Counted from the first letter of the stretch, positions 52,624-63,309 are shown. The stretch: 64,000 nt of DNA from Chitinophagales bacterium (GCA_015655015.1 JAATFV010000204.1:1-64000); one strand, 5' to 3'. The notes: generated from the sequence alone by a model not told the origin. Program-made: numbers and translations.

Positions 52624-55382
52624 TATTTATAGATATACAGCGAATTGAATAATCTTTTGAACCCTGCATGCGATTGCCCGCGGAAGACGATCTCGGGCCC
52701 AAATACCAGCAATCTTCCCTTCCCTAACCCATATTCAAAAGAGCTTACCCCGTTTTTAAGATACGCCTGCCCCCATGCCCAGCCGCTCCGCAACGGCGTT
52801 TCAGTGGCAAACCAGCTCAGAGCTTTTATATTCGCGGCGCCTACATTTATCCGGAACACCGGGTCATTGTCATAATATACGTCGGTTACTCCCGCCATTC
52901 CCCAATTGGCAGACTGTGTACTGTCGATGACTTCCGATAGCAAGGCTCCGGGTATATAAAACCGGGTGTCGGGCAAAGGAGCCAGTACATTGTTCTTATC
53001 CCTTTCCACCAGGTAGTTCTCCACCGGCAATTTCAGCTGATATGCCAGGTTGCCGCTCTTGCCGATCGTGATCACCGTCCCCCCGTTCTCAATAAATTTC
53101 CGGATGGCAGGGATCGACTTGCTGCCGCTCAACGCTCCCAGCCACCCCCTGAACTCGGCAGGCACATCCGCCTCTTTCGGATTGGGCGTCCGCACCGGCA
53201 GCTTCTCCTGCCCCGCAGCAGGCACCCCCTCCCCCGTAAAAACCAGGATATCAAACTTCGAGGACAGATCCCCTTCATCCACCTCCCTGGAATACACAAA
53301 TCGGAAATCGGCAAAATGATACTGCTCCATTATCCATCTCATCCAGCCCGCAGGAGCCGAACCGCCATAAAAATTCCAGATACCGACCCTCGCGCCCTTG
53401 AACGACACCAGCCCTCCGGGTTTCTTTTCCAGCTTTTCAACAGTCACTCCATATGTCTTGGCAGCATTCTTCAGGATGTCCGCCGCTTTCGAAGAAGCCG
53501 GAATGTAAAAAGATCCCGCAGGCATCCCCGCAGAAGGCGCCGCCGCACAACGCCCCAATTCTATCCCCGCTTTCAACAGGTCATTCACCACTAAATAAGC
53601 ATTGTTCTGATAACAGGATAACACATACCCCTTACCCTCTTTCTCCGGTAAGGCCGCCGGGGTAAAAGCCTGCACCTCTCCGTATGGCACCTGGGAGAAC
53701 TTCCCCTCCGGCTGCACAAAGACCCGGTCAAAGGCAACCCCCATCTGGTAAGCCAGCGTCCATCCCGACGCATCATAGGGTTTTATCGGCGGTCCCCCCG
53801 GATATTCAAAATCGTTCGGATGGTCCTGCGGCTCGAACATATCCAGCACATGCGGACGAAATGCCTGCGCCGCCGGCACGATATAAGACCCCGCCGGGTA
53901 CGACTGCCCGGACACGGTAAAATCCGCTTCCGCCTTCATGATCTTTATTCCGGACAGGATCAGCGCATTCACGAATCGCGTCGCCGTTGCAAAGTCCCTT
54001 TGCGAGGAAGACAGGATATAAGCCTGCGCATCGGCATAAGCCGGATTGCTGAATATCTTATCGTAATAGACGGAAGGGATAGCTACCGCATTGTAGGATA
54101 ATGCCTTGCCCTTCTCCCGCGCAACGGCCTTTACACCCGAATCCCGCCGGTACAGCGCATAGGCCGAATCGATATACCTGGGATAATAGGTCCAGCTCGC
54201 CTTCATCCCCCTCCCGATGGAATTCCTGCCCATCTTGTATATATTGTACAACAGCTCCGACCGCTGCCTGGCAGCATAATCCAGCACCGCATAATTCAAC
54301 GATATTTCATAGGCGATCGACTGCCGGAATAACCATTTCTGAGGCGCAACGGGATTCGTCATAGCCCCCTTAGGTTCCAGCCGGTCCGGAATGAACGGAA
54401 GGTCCATAGGCGTTGGCCCCCCGATGATCTCCGTTAGCAACCCCACCATATTATGGAAATACGGCGCCGTCCTCAGCCCGCCATTCCACCAGGTGGAATA
54501 TACAGAGCCGGCCCGCTGCGTATACCCCGGCTTACCCTCTACATTCAGCCGGTTATTCATCGCCGCCCCCACTGCATCCAGGCTCGTTACAAGGATCGGA
54601 TCATAAACATAATTGAAAGGATCCCTATAGGGAGGCCCCGCTACGATACTCCCGGGCGGCCCCGCCTGATGATGATTGTACATGATCTGCGGAAGCCACT
54701 CGACAAACAGCTGCCGGCTGATATTCTGCGTTTCCTTCATATTCATCATGAAATAATCACGGTTATTATCATGCCCGACATACTTCTGGTACAGCCTGGG
54801 TATATCCAGCGCCCTTTTGGTACTGTCCGCCCGGCTCATATACCAGTTGGAAACCAGCTCCTGCCCGTCAGGATTGATATGCGCCAGCAGGATGACCACA
54901 TTGTCGAGAATACGCATCGTTTCCTCGTCCTTCCGGTTCGTCAGCTGGGTGATCATCTCTATCAGCTGATGCGTGCCCACTACTTCGGTGGCATGAATGC
55001 CCCCGTCGATCCACACCACCGCTTTCCCCTTTTCAGCCAGCTGGCGCGCCTCCTCATCGGTAATGTCTTCGGCCCTCGCCAGCTTTTGGGAGATCGACTT
55101 ATACTCGTCCAGGCGACGTAGGTTCTCAGGCGACGAGATCACCATCATATACTGGGTCCTTCCTTCCTCCGTCCTGCCGATATCCACCAGCTTCGCCCGG
55201 TCGGAAGACGCCGCTACAGCCTTAAAATACTGCTCCGTTTGCGTGTAGGTCGCAAGCTTATAATTATCCCCTATGTTAAACCCAAAATAATCTGCTTCGA
55301 GAGGCGCCTTCTGGGCAGAAATTGCGCCCGGCAAAACGAACAACAGCAACGTATACGACCAATGTCTGATTCGTGAGAACAT
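52623..55382 (-). CDS. M14 zinc carboxypeptidase
   Basis: About 919 residues from the ATG at 55382, which leaves four bases after the acylase stop and gives a signal peptide (SYTLLLFVLPGAISAQ); the longer frame to 55427 overlaps the upstream gene. The peptidase domain has zinc ligands His130 and Glu133 in DGGIHATEVVG, and a later NHH around residue 237. The C-terminal half (from about 400) includes a glutamine-amidotransferase-like Rossmann part (VFTGEGVPAAGQ, ENGGTVITIGKSGNL), the layout of large M14 proteins of Bacteroidota. It removes residues from the C-terminus of peptides. Member of locus D. Confidence 0.9.
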   Translation of the reverse strand: MFSRIRHWSYTLLLFVLPGAISAQKAPLEADYFGFNIGDNYKLATYTQTEQYFKAVAASSDRAKLVDIGRTEEGRTQYMMVISSPENLRRLDEYKSISQKLARAEDITDEEARQLAEKGKAVVWIDGGIHATEVVGTHQLIEMITQLTNRKDEETMRILDNVVILLAHINPDGQELVSNWYMSRADSTKRALDIPRLYQKYVGHDNNRDYFMMNMKETQNISRQLFVEWLPQIMYNHHQAGPPGSIVAGPPYRDPFNYVYDPILVTSLDAVGAAMNNRLNVEGKPGYTQRAGSVYSTWWNGGLRTAPYFHNMVGLLTEIIGGPTPMDLPFIPDRLEPKGAMTNPVAPQKWLFRQSIAYEISLNYAVLDYAARQRSELLYNIYKMGRNSIGRGMKASWTYYPRYIDSAYALYRRDSGVKAVAREKGKALSYNAVAIPSVYYDKIFSNPAYADAQAYILSSSQRDFATATRFVNALILSGIKIMKAEADFTVSGQSYPAGSYIVPAAQAFRPHVLDMFEPQDHPNDFEYPGGPPIKPYDASGWTLAYQMGVAFDRVFVQPEGKFSQVPYGEVQAFTPAALPEKEGKGYVLSCYQNNAYLVVNDLLKAGIELGRCAAAPSAGMPAGSFYIPASSKAADILKNAAKTYGVTVEKLEKKPGGLVSFKGARVGIWNFYGGSAPAGWMRWIMEQYHFADFRFVYSREVDEGDLSSKFDILVFTGEGVPAAGQEKLPVRTPNPKEADVPAEFRGWLGALSGSKSIPAIRKFIENGGTVITIGKSGNLAYQLKLPVENYLVERDKNNVLAPLPDTRFYIPGALLSEVIDSTQSANWGMAGVTDVYYDNDPVFRINVGAANIKALSWFATETPLRSGWAWGQAYLKNGVSSFEYGLGKGRLLVFGPEIVFRGQSHAGFKRLFNSLYIYK

Positions 55383-55386
55383 GTTA

Positions 55387-57825
55387 TTATTTTTTGAGGT
55401 TTCCGGGATGGTATCTGACTTCCACATGCTTCAGCACATCCTCTTTGTAGAAAAAGGCATCCTTTAGCTGGCCGAGAGCATATAGCTGGGCCTGGTCTGT
55501 ATAATGAGGAGAAGAAGGATCGGCGCTCTCCCCGTTCGCCAGGATCGTCCTTGCAGTCAGCTTTTCGCCAAAATCCACCACCGCAACGAACGTATTCCCC
55601 TTTGTACCATAATGCAATTTTGTTTTTGCCGTTCGGAAGCTCTGGTAGTCATTGATGCTGCCCGCCGGATTCGGCGCAGATATCACGGCGAAGCTGGGCT
55701 GCTTATCGTCAAATTCCTTGTGCTCCCCCCATGGCGAGATACGCTGCAGCCGGTTGATCTTCCCCCAGGGTACTTCCCAGGTGCCAAAATCCTTTTTCAG
55801 CTCATCCGTCACCGCCTTCAGAAATAACAGCGCCGTATCCCCCGGGAAATCCGTCGCCTTCGTGAATTCATACGCATATCTTTCCTTCGCCGTGTTGAAA
55901 GGATGCAATTTTTTACCGTACAGGTCCGACAGCCGCTGCTCCAGCATGATCGACAGCGTCGTAGCCACGGAACTGGTATCCGCATAAAAATCCCACTTCC
56001 TGAGCACAGCGATCGGCCCGGCCAACGCGGACTTCAATGAATCTTTGGAAGTATGCTCGTACAGATCGAACAGAGAAGGGAATAACAGCTCAAAACGCAC
56101 CAGGTAATAATCCCTTAAAGTCACCTTCTCGAAATCCGCAAAGCTGAACTTCTTATCGTTGCGCAACAGCCGGTCCCCGCGGACACTACGCAAAGACCTT
56201 GGATCATAGCTCACATAGGCGGGGTATTGAAGACTGTCAGGACTCGATGCGCCGGAGAGTATCCAGGGATCCGAATTGCTGTTCAGAAAATATCCCGACT
56301 TCGGATTGACCACATGCGGAGTCTCCTCCGGAGTATGGATCCCCTGCCATTCCGCATCAGGCCCCGGCTCCTCTATCGGTAACGACCAGTCATAAAATGG
56401 ATTTCTCTTAGGGATCGAATTGGAATGCCAAAAAGCTATATTGCCTTGCTTGTCGGCATAACCAAAAGTGTTGGGCTTACTGGCGACAAGGGAAATGATC
56501 TTATGGAACCCGGCATAATTTTTTACCTTATGCATATCCCAGTTCTCGATAAAATAGCTGACGATATCGAAACTGTCCTTCAGCGCAACAGGAACACCAT
56601 CCGCCGTACCCACTACCGGCCCCAGACTGGTGAACAATATTTTAAAGCTCTTTTCCATCAGGGTGGAATCTTTCCTGTACTTCACTGTCACCACTCTTTC
56701 TTCCGCCATCTGGTGCCCCTTGCCATAATGGAAAGCCAGGGGATTCTTCGGATCGTCAAACCGTATCTTATACAAGTCCGCCTGATCGGAATATTGCACC
56801 GTATGCGCCCAACCCGCATTTTCATTGAAACCGTTCCAAACGATCAGGTCCCCCATGAATGGCGCGCCATACACATTCAATCCCTCCTTGCTGACCATAT
56901 GCACTTCCAGCCGGAGATCATGCACCGAGATCGACGCATGCGGATTGATCAGCAGGAACGAATGCCCCGACGTTGTTTTCGCAGGCCCCATGCCCCAGGC
57001 ATTAGACCCCGTATTCGCCAGCTCCGACACGGCCTCATCCAATGCCCGCTGATAAAATCCCGCCGGCCTGCGATCCTCTTCCGCCGGCGCTATATCCTTC
57101 CAGCCTCCATTACCCGGCGCCATACCCATTTCGCCACTACCACCTGACACCATACCCATGTCTCCCCCACCACTTGACAGCATACCCATTTCGCCGCTAC
57201 CGCCTGACAGCATAGCCATGCCGCCGCCGCTACCTGATACTATACCCTTGCCATGCCCGCCAACTTCCCTGCTTAGCAAATAGCTGGTCACAGATTCATT
57301 CGACAACCCCACACCCGCATAACCAGGCGCCCCATTGCTCATAGGCCCCGACCCCATCAGCTGCATCCACGGCTCGTAACGTTTAATATATTTAGCCTTT
57401 GCAGGGTTCTTATACAAATAAAAATTCAGCGCTGCCGCATGGGCATCCAGCAATCCCCGGTAGTACAATGGCAATTTCAAATAGGCCTGCGCCGCCCTGG
57501 CGCTATCGATGAACAGGCTCGAATAAAGATCCCGGATCAGGTTTTCCTCCCCGAAATACAGCGCCCTCCGGCCCAGCCGCCCGATGAAATTCTGCTCGAT
57601 CCCCCAATAGTCATCCTCACACTGCGCGTAGATCATTCCAAAAACAGCATCCTCATCCTTTTCACCATAACAATGCGGCACCCCCCATTTGTCCCGGATG
57701 ATCTCCACCCTTCCGGCCCTCCCTTCCCAATCTTTGATCTCCGCCGGAGAAAAAACCTGCCCGGCGCCCGTCAGAACCAGTAACAGCAGCAACGATACAC
57801 AGGAATATTTTTTTAATGCTTCCAT
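55387..57825 (-). CDS. penicillin acylase-type Ntn hydrolase
   Basis: An 812-residue precursor of the penicillin amidase/acyl-homoserine-lactone acylase family. After the signal peptide (1-22), the alpha part starts VEIIRDKWGVPHCYGEKDEDAVFG. The catalytic serine, exposed by self-cleavage, is Ser274 in NTGSNAWGMGPAKTTSG, which opens the beta chain. Further family marks are LLINPHASI and NENAGWAHTV. Between alpha and beta, residues 197-236 are four 10-residue Gly/Met/Ser repeats, in the spacer that is cut out or exposed during maturation. The enzyme hydrolyses N-acyl amides, so it could deacylate an N-capped peptide before the M14 carboxypeptidase. It follows SusD by 123 bases. Confidence 0.92.
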   Translation of the reverse strand: MEALKKYSCVSLLLLLVLTGAGQVFSPAEIKDWEGRAGRVEIIRDKWGVPHCYGEKDEDAVFGMIYAQCEDDYWGIEQNFIGRLGRRALYFGEENLIRDLYSSLFIDSARAAQAYLKLPLYYRGLLDAHAAALNFYLYKNPAKAKYIKRYEPWMQLMGSGPMSNGAPGYAGVGLSNESVTSYLLSREVGGHGKGIVSGSGGGMAMLSGGSGEMGMLSSGGGDMGMVSGGSGEMGMAPGNGGWKDIAPAEEDRRPAGFYQRALDEAVSELANTGSNAWGMGPAKTTSGHSFLLINPHASISVHDLRLEVHMVSKEGLNVYGAPFMGDLIVWNGFNENAGWAHTVQYSDQADLYKIRFDDPKNPLAFHYGKGHQMAEERVVTVKYRKDSTLMEKSFKILFTSLGPVVGTADGVPVALKDSFDIVSYFIENWDMHKVKNYAGFHKIISLVASKPNTFGYADKQGNIAFWHSNSIPKRNPFYDWSLPIEEPGPDAEWQGIHTPEETPHVVNPKSGYFLNSNSDPWILSGASSPDSLQYPAYVSYDPRSLRSVRGDRLLRNDKKFSFADFEKVTLRDYYLVRFELLFPSLFDLYEHTSKDSLKSALAGPIAVLRKWDFYADTSSVATTLSIMLEQRLSDLYGKKLHPFNTAKERYAYEFTKATDFPGDTALLFLKAVTDELKKDFGTWEVPWGKINRLQRISPWGEHKEFDDKQPSFAVISAPNPAGSINDYQSFRTAKTKLHYGTKGNTFVAVVDFGEKLTARTILANGESADPSSPHYTDQAQLYALGQLKDAFFYKEDVLKHVEVRYHPGNLKK
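57118..57237 (-). repeat. in-frame 30-bp repeats in the acylase gene
   Basis: Four 30-bp units encode SGSGGGMAML, SGGSGEMGML, SSGGGDMGMV and SGGSGEMGMA in the alpha-beta spacer. Confidence 0.92.
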
Positions 57826-57948
57826 CTCCTTCTATATTTAATTGAACAATAATTGACAAAATACCATCCATGCCTTCTGCAATCCCCGACCAGCTTCCCC
57901 TGGCATGCAATCCACAAGAGGGCCCACTCAACCGTGCAATCCCCGGGC

Positions 57949-59514
57949 TTACAATCCCGGGTTATACAACAGCTCCGCATTGGGCAGGGGCCAGATATAG
58001 TTGGCGGCGGAGGAAGGCACAGCAGTTACCGAAATAGAGCCGGCAGGGGACTTCGCCGGAATCTCCAGCCCCAGCCGCATAAGGTCCGTATTACGCAGCC
58101 CCTCGCCCAGGAACTCAATATGACGCTCCTCTAAAATGGCGTCCAGCAGGTCCGGCGTCGTAGCAGCCGATATGACATAGGAAGGATCCGACCGGTGCCT
58201 GACCACCCCCAGCAAATTTTTTGCATCGACGATGGAGGCATCCCCATTCTGCCGCAGCAAGGCTTCCGACAGGTTCAGCAACACCTCGGCATATCGGATC
58301 ACCGGGCAATTATCGGTAAAAGGCGTCCCTACCTTGTACTTCGTCAGCCATTGCCTCCCCGCCGAACCGCCGGAAGGCGTGGTGAAAATGAACCCCCTTC
58401 TTTTGTCCGTGGCCATCCACTGCGGATCAGCTATGATCCCCCCCGCATATAAATAATACTGACCTTGCCCTACCGTTCCCAGTCCGGTCGCATCGCCCAG
58501 CACCGGTAAATAATAGCTCGCAAGAGGGACACCGGGGACATCATTGCTCGTGAAAGGGACGGAAAATACAGACTCTAAGGACGTATAAGGCGCTTTGAAC
58601 ACCGTAGAGATGTCACTCTCCAACGCATTGGCGACGCCGCCCGCCCCTCCGGCATTGTAAGGCGCCGCGGGTGAAACGATCTTGGCCGCCTCCGAGATCA
58701 CCTTATCATACTTCCCCATCGTCAGGTACACCCTTGTCTTAAAGGCAATAACGGAATTCTTATGCAGCCTCGTAGTATTCATGACCGCCGTGCCGTATTT
58801 CAGCGGGAGACCGGTTTCTGCAGAGTCCAGATCCTTCAGTATCCGGGCATACACATCCGCCACGCTGCTCCTGGCAAGCGAATAATCCTGTAACCCCGCA
58901 TTCGGCGTCAGGCGTAAAGGCAGCCCCGGTGAAGCTCCATTGTCCTTCATATAAGGCTGCGCATATAATTGCAGCATACTGTAATAGGCAATGGCCCGCA
59001 GCCCCCGCACCTCGGCTTCATAATTGCCGGTAAGGCTGTCCCCTACCACTTTTCTTCCGGAGCTTTCCATCCCGGCGAGAAATACATTGCAGCCATTGAT
59101 CAGCTGATAAGCCTGCTGCCAGATCAGGTTCACCTCAGGAGACCCTGACTCCACCACGCACTGATACGTCAGCGCGCCGATATTAGGGTTAAGGTTGGTG
59201 CTGATAAAATCCCCCGCCCTTATATCACTGTAAACAGGATACTCCGATCCGTACAGGCCGGTCTGTTTAAAAGTCGCATATAACCCGTACACCTGGTTGA
59301 GTATTCTGGACGACGTAATAAAGGCATTCCCGTCCGTGATCAATGAAGTAGGCATTGGATTCAGCTCATCCTTCTTCGAACAGGAAAAGAGAAATGACCA
59401 GCCGAATAAAAGCAGTAGACCGTATTTCGTCCGTACACAATGTCTTTTTAATGGTCGAACGGAACCTCGCTCTTCATTTCCCAGATTGTCAAAATTTGTT
59501 ATGCTCGGTTTCAT
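57949..59514 (-). CDS. SusD/RagB-family lipoprotein (locus D)
   Basis: A 521-residue SusD-like lipoprotein. The frame starts with a 30-residue hydrophilic extension before the hydrophobic leader and lipobox LFSC (Cys45), so translation may really start at a later GTG. The core includes WQQAYQLINGCNVFLAG, EAEVRGLRAIAYYSMLQLYAQPY and the C-terminal ILEERHIEFLGEGLRNTDLMRLG. It partners the SusC 24 bases upstream. Its ligand is probably a peptide or amide, judging from the enzymes behind it. Confidence 0.92.
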   Translation of the reverse strand: MKPSITNFDNLGNEERGSVRPLKRHCVRTKYGLLLLFGWSFLFSCSKKDELNPMPTSLITDGNAFITSSRILNQVYGLYATFKQTGLYGSEYPVYSDIRAGDFISTNLNPNIGALTYQCVVESGSPEVNLIWQQAYQLINGCNVFLAGMESSGRKVVGDSLTGNYEAEVRGLRAIAYYSMLQLYAQPYMKDNGASPGLPLRLTPNAGLQDYSLARSSVADVYARILKDLDSAETGLPLKYGTAVMNTTRLHKNSVIAFKTRVYLTMGKYDKVISEAAKIVSPAAPYNAGGAGGVANALESDISTVFKAPYTSLESVFSVPFTSNDVPGVPLASYYLPVLGDATGLGTVGQGQYYLYAGGIIADPQWMATDKRRGFIFTTPSGGSAGRQWLTKYKVGTPFTDNCPVIRYAEVLLNLSEALLRQNGDASIVDAKNLLGVVRHRSDPSYVISAATTPDLLDAILEERHIEFLGEGLRNTDLMRLGLEIPAKSPAGSISVTAVPSSAANYIWPLPNAELLYNPGL

Positions 59515-59538
59515 ACATTGATATTTTAATAAAACGAA

Positions 59539-62500
59539 TTAAAAATTCACCTGCAAACCCATTGAAACGATCCGGGCATTCGGGTTCATATTCCTGTCAA
59601 ACCCCTGGGTAACCGTACCGTTCCCGGCGCTGGTAATTTCAGGGTCAGCCCCGGGATAAGGCGTTATAATGAACAGGTTCTGCACCCCTGCGTACGCTCT
59701 TACCCCACTTATTGACACATGGCTCAGCATGCGGGGTGAAAAATTATACCCGATCATGATATTCTTCATCCGGAGATAATTGCTGGAATACACATTGCAG
59801 GTCACCGGCATGGAATACCCCCAGGAAGTAAAATCCCCATCCATCAGCCTTGGAACATCGGTGACATCCCCGGGTTTCTGCCAACGCCCCAGGATCTTCG
59901 TCGAATTATTAGAGAACCGCGCGTCCATCAGCGTCCCCTGCGTACCATAATACATATACCCTCCCGCCTGGAAAGTCATCAGCATATCGAGATCGAACTG
60001 TTTATATCTCAGCCTGGTGGTAAACCCTCCGTATAACTTCGGATTCGTTCGTTTATAAGGTACCCCGTCATTCGCCGCCGTGATGGCCGCCGCCTGTGTA
60101 CCATCGGCATATTCCCAGTTATACCTGCCAGGTGCAGCCACCTGCGTATAGAGCACTTTCTTTCCCGATTGATCCAGGAAAATGCGTCTTCCCGTTTGTA
60201 CATCGACCCCTGCAGTGCGAATGGCGAAGATCATTCCAACAGGATGTTTCACCATCGAGATGGAAAACTGGTCTGCCGCCCCGCCGATAGAAGAGATCAG
60301 CAACCGGTCAACAGTAGATGTCAGTGCCGTGATCTCATTTTTATTGAAGGATAAATTCAGGCCCGCCTGCCAGCTCAACACCTTTCCCCGAACGATATCC
60401 CCGTTAAGACCGATCTCGATCCCCTTATTGTACATCTTGCCGACATTTGAAAGAATCGTATTGGGAGTAGCCCCGGGAATACCCGCAGAGGAAGGTACCG
60501 GTACGCCAAATATCAGCCCGTCTATATTATTCTTGTATAAAGACAGCTCCGCGGTTATCCTGCTATCTAAAAAACCCAGGACCATGCCGATATCCGTTTT
60601 CTTGCTCGTTTCCCACTTCAGGTCAGGATTTCCGGAAGCGGAATAATTCAGGGCCGCTACCCCGCCATACAGCGCCGCCGCATAGGTAGACAAGGTTTGG
60701 AAATCACCTATCCCTGACAAATTCCCCACCTTCCCATAACTGCCCTTCAGCTTAAAGAAGTCCATCCATTTTGATACCCCTGACCTTGCCCAGAAATTCT
60801 CCTTCGAGACCTCCCATCCGCCGGAAAACCCCCAAAACAAACCCGACTTATTATTCTTCCCCAGCAACGAAGACTGATCACGCCGCAGACTGGCGGAAAA
60901 CTGGTATTTCTGGGCATACTCATATTGCAGCCTTGAAAAAAGAGACTCCAGGTACTGATAATATCGCTGATCCTGTGTCCCCGTTGCAGCAACACTGGAG
61001 AACCCTCCCTGGATATCGACATAAGCCGGATCTGTTTGCCCCGACCGGATCAGGCCAAATTGATCGCCGGTGAACTTTTGCTGCTCTTCCCCACCCAGCA
61101 GGTCAACGTGATGATCCTTCACATCAAAGGAGTAATTGGCCGTGTTCGTCCATACCCATTTCTCACGCTTGGCTGAGATCCCCGTAGCGCTCCCATTAGC
61201 TGTATATCCTTCATCGGACCGGGGATCGAAATACCTTTCCGTCCTGCTGTACATATTGTCGATGCCGTATGCAGTCTTCAGCACCAGGTGTTTTAAAGGC
61301 ATCACCGATACAAAGCTGTTCGACTGTATAAAATTATTCCCCGTATTATCCTGGTTATATTTCAGCGTTATCACGGGATTGGTATAACCCATTCTCGCCG
61401 TTGACGTCAGATGCCCCTGGTTATCCATAAGCCCCAGGTTCAGCCCCGTATAGTTATAAGACCCGTCCTTATTATATGGCCCGATAATGGGCGCAGAGAT
61501 CAATGCCATCCGGTAGGCTACCGAATTGGCAGCCGTATTGGTAGCCCCCTGGCCAGTCGATAACTTGGAATCCGTAAGATCATTCGCATAATTGGTCCTG
61601 TTCCCCACTACCAGCCAGGAACCTACCTTGTGCTCAAAATTGAATAAGACCGATTTCCGGTTATAGTCATTCCCCTTTAAGATACCCTGCTGCCCTGTAT
61701 AACCGACAGAAGCATAATATTTCGTAGTTTCAGAGGCGCCCGATATGCTCAGGGAATTGGCATGGGTAAAACCCGTTCTGAACATATAGTCGAACCAGTT
61801 GGTGCGCACGATCTTGCCATCCGGACCGATGGAATTGCCATAGTAGTTCTTATCCTTATCATAGGTTCCCGCATTTACCAAACCCTCGTTCTTGATTTCG
61901 AGATATTGATCCCCATTCAATACCGATGCCATCCTTACAGCCTTGCCGAACGCAGCGGAACCATTATAGGTGAGTTTTGCCTTCCCGGGTTTGCCTTTCC
62001 TGGTAGTGACAAATACGACCCCATTCGCAGCCCTGCTGCCATAAAGGCTCGTCGCAGCAGCATCCTTAGCGATATCGATACTCTCTATGTCATTGGGATT
62101 GATAGCCGACAACGGATTATTCATGGCGTTCCCCCCGACATTGACATCGTCCGTATAAGCAGGCACCCCGTCAATGACGATCAACGGATAAGAGCTCAAT
62201 GACAGGGAATTCGTTCCCCTGATCCTGAAAACAGGCGCCTGGTTCACGACACCGGAAGTTGCTGTAATATTTACGCCGGTAGCCCGTCCGGCCAATCCTG
62301 CATCAAAACTCTGTACGGGAGTATTGGCAATATCAGACCCTTTTACTCTCGACACAGACCCCGTGTTGGCCCTGGCAGTGGTCGTTCCGTACGCGATCAC
62401 CACCGTCTCGTCCAGCGTTTTCACCGACTCGGCCATGGTGATCCGGATGGGCTCCTGCCTCGCCCTGACCTTTACCTCCATCATCTCATAACCGACAGAG

Positions 62501-63018
62501 GTGAACTGCAGGACATCCGACGGGTTGGCATTGATGCTGAATGTCCCGTCCTTGAGCGTCCTGGTGACAGCCCGGGAGTTTTTATTCGTCACCGTTACTC
62601 CCTCCATCGGCTCCCCCTCTTTGTTCAGCACCTTGCCGATCACCGTGATCGCCATCACAGGCAGTATCCCCGCTCCGGAGATGGTGCTTTCCTCGCTTTT
62701 CACCTCCTCGAGTATAATCACATTGTCGACGATACGGTAACGCACAGGCTGCCCTTTACAACAAATATCCATCACCTGCTCTACCTGCGCATTCAGCACA
62801 TTTAGCGTCACTGGCTTCAGCTGCTCTATCAGCTTGCTGTTAAAAAAGAACTGGTAGCCCGATTGTTTCTCTATGACCCGGAAGATCTGCCGCAATGAAA
62901 GATTTTCGCCTTTTATGCTTATCTTTTTTTCCGCCATCTCCGCAGATACGCTTAAGCTTCCGGCCAATAGCAACATGCAAAAAAACAGGCGTAAAACCGC
63001 CTTCATTTCATCAGTCAT
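59539..63018 (-). CDS. SusC/RagA TonB-dependent transducer (locus D)
   Basis: An 1159-residue TonB-dependent receptor. Signal peptide 1-26, STN domain about 30-105 (ISIKGENLSLRQIFRVIEKQSGY), carboxypeptidase-regulatory-like sandwich about 122-195, plug from VVIAYGTTTARANTGSV through DAAATSLYGSRAANGVVFVTTRK, barrel ending VNF. The STN domain pairs it with the FecR gene upstream. Its plug start and overall length are closest to the SusC of locus C within this window. Confidence 0.95.
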   Translation of the reverse strand: MTDEMKAVLRLFFCMLLLAGSLSVSAEMAEKKISIKGENLSLRQIFRVIEKQSGYQFFFNSKLIEQLKPVTLNVLNAQVEQVMDICCKGQPVRYRIVDNVIILEEVKSEESTISGAGILPVMAITVIGKVLNKEGEPMEGVTVTNKNSRAVTRTLKDGTFSINANPSDVLQFTSVGYEMMEVKVRARQEPIRITMAESVKTLDETVVIAYGTTTARANTGSVSRVKGSDIANTPVQSFDAGLAGRATGVNITATSGVVNQAPVFRIRGTNSLSLSSYPLIVIDGVPAYTDDVNVGGNAMNNPLSAINPNDIESIDIAKDAAATSLYGSRAANGVVFVTTRKGKPGKAKLTYNGSAAFGKAVRMASVLNGDQYLEIKNEGLVNAGTYDKDKNYYGNSIGPDGKIVRTNWFDYMFRTGFTHANSLSISGASETTKYYASVGYTGQQGILKGNDYNRKSVLFNFEHKVGSWLVVGNRTNYANDLTDSKLSTGQGATNTAANSVAYRMALISAPIIGPYNKDGSYNYTGLNLGLMDNQGHLTSTARMGYTNPVITLKYNQDNTGNNFIQSNSFVSVMPLKHLVLKTAYGIDNMYSRTERYFDPRSDEGYTANGSATGISAKREKWVWTNTANYSFDVKDHHVDLLGGEEQQKFTGDQFGLIRSGQTDPAYVDIQGGFSSVAATGTQDQRYYQYLESLFSRLQYEYAQKYQFSASLRRDQSSLLGKNNKSGLFWGFSGGWEVSKENFWARSGVSKWMDFFKLKGSYGKVGNLSGIGDFQTLSTYAAALYGGVAALNYSASGNPDLKWETSKKTDIGMVLGFLDSRITAELSLYKNNIDGLIFGVPVPSSAGIPGATPNTILSNVGKMYNKGIEIGLNGDIVRGKVLSWQAGLNLSFNKNEITALTSTVDRLLISSIGGAADQFSISMVKHPVGMIFAIRTAGVDVQTGRRIFLDQSGKKVLYTQVAAPGRYNWEYADGTQAAAITAANDGVPYKRTNPKLYGGFTTRLRYKQFDLDMLMTFQAGGYMYYGTQGTLMDARFSNNSTKILGRWQKPGDVTDVPRLMDGDFTSWGYSMPVTCNVYSSNYLRMKNIMIGYNFSPRMLSHVSISGVRAYAGVQNLFIITPYPGADPEITSAGNGTVTQGFDRNMNPNARIVSMGLQVNF

Positions 63019-63309
63019 AAACGTTGAGTTTTGGTAAAGTAATACACGTATCTAGATCAACTTTCCAACAGGCAAGAGTCGTCCGGGCCGCTGTCGTTAG
63101 TAGGCAACAGCAGCAGAATGGCAGCAATTTTTTTTAATGGAAAAGGCTGAACAATAAAAGATAACCGCTATAGCACATCCCGGGAAGAGCTATAACTTCC
63201 AGCCTTAAGATCAAAACAACTATGTTCAGATTGTGGGATAAGATTTTCCGGTATTTTGAATACGGCAAGCAGTAAAGTCTATTGTGAATACCGCAATCAG
63301 TAAAGTCTA
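63019..63309. other. 291-base leader between fecR and susC of locus D
   Basis: No gene is seen. A T8 run at 63128-63135 follows a weak hairpin on the plus strand. The susC-distal end carries a 28-bp tandem duplication (listed separately). Confidence 0.5.
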
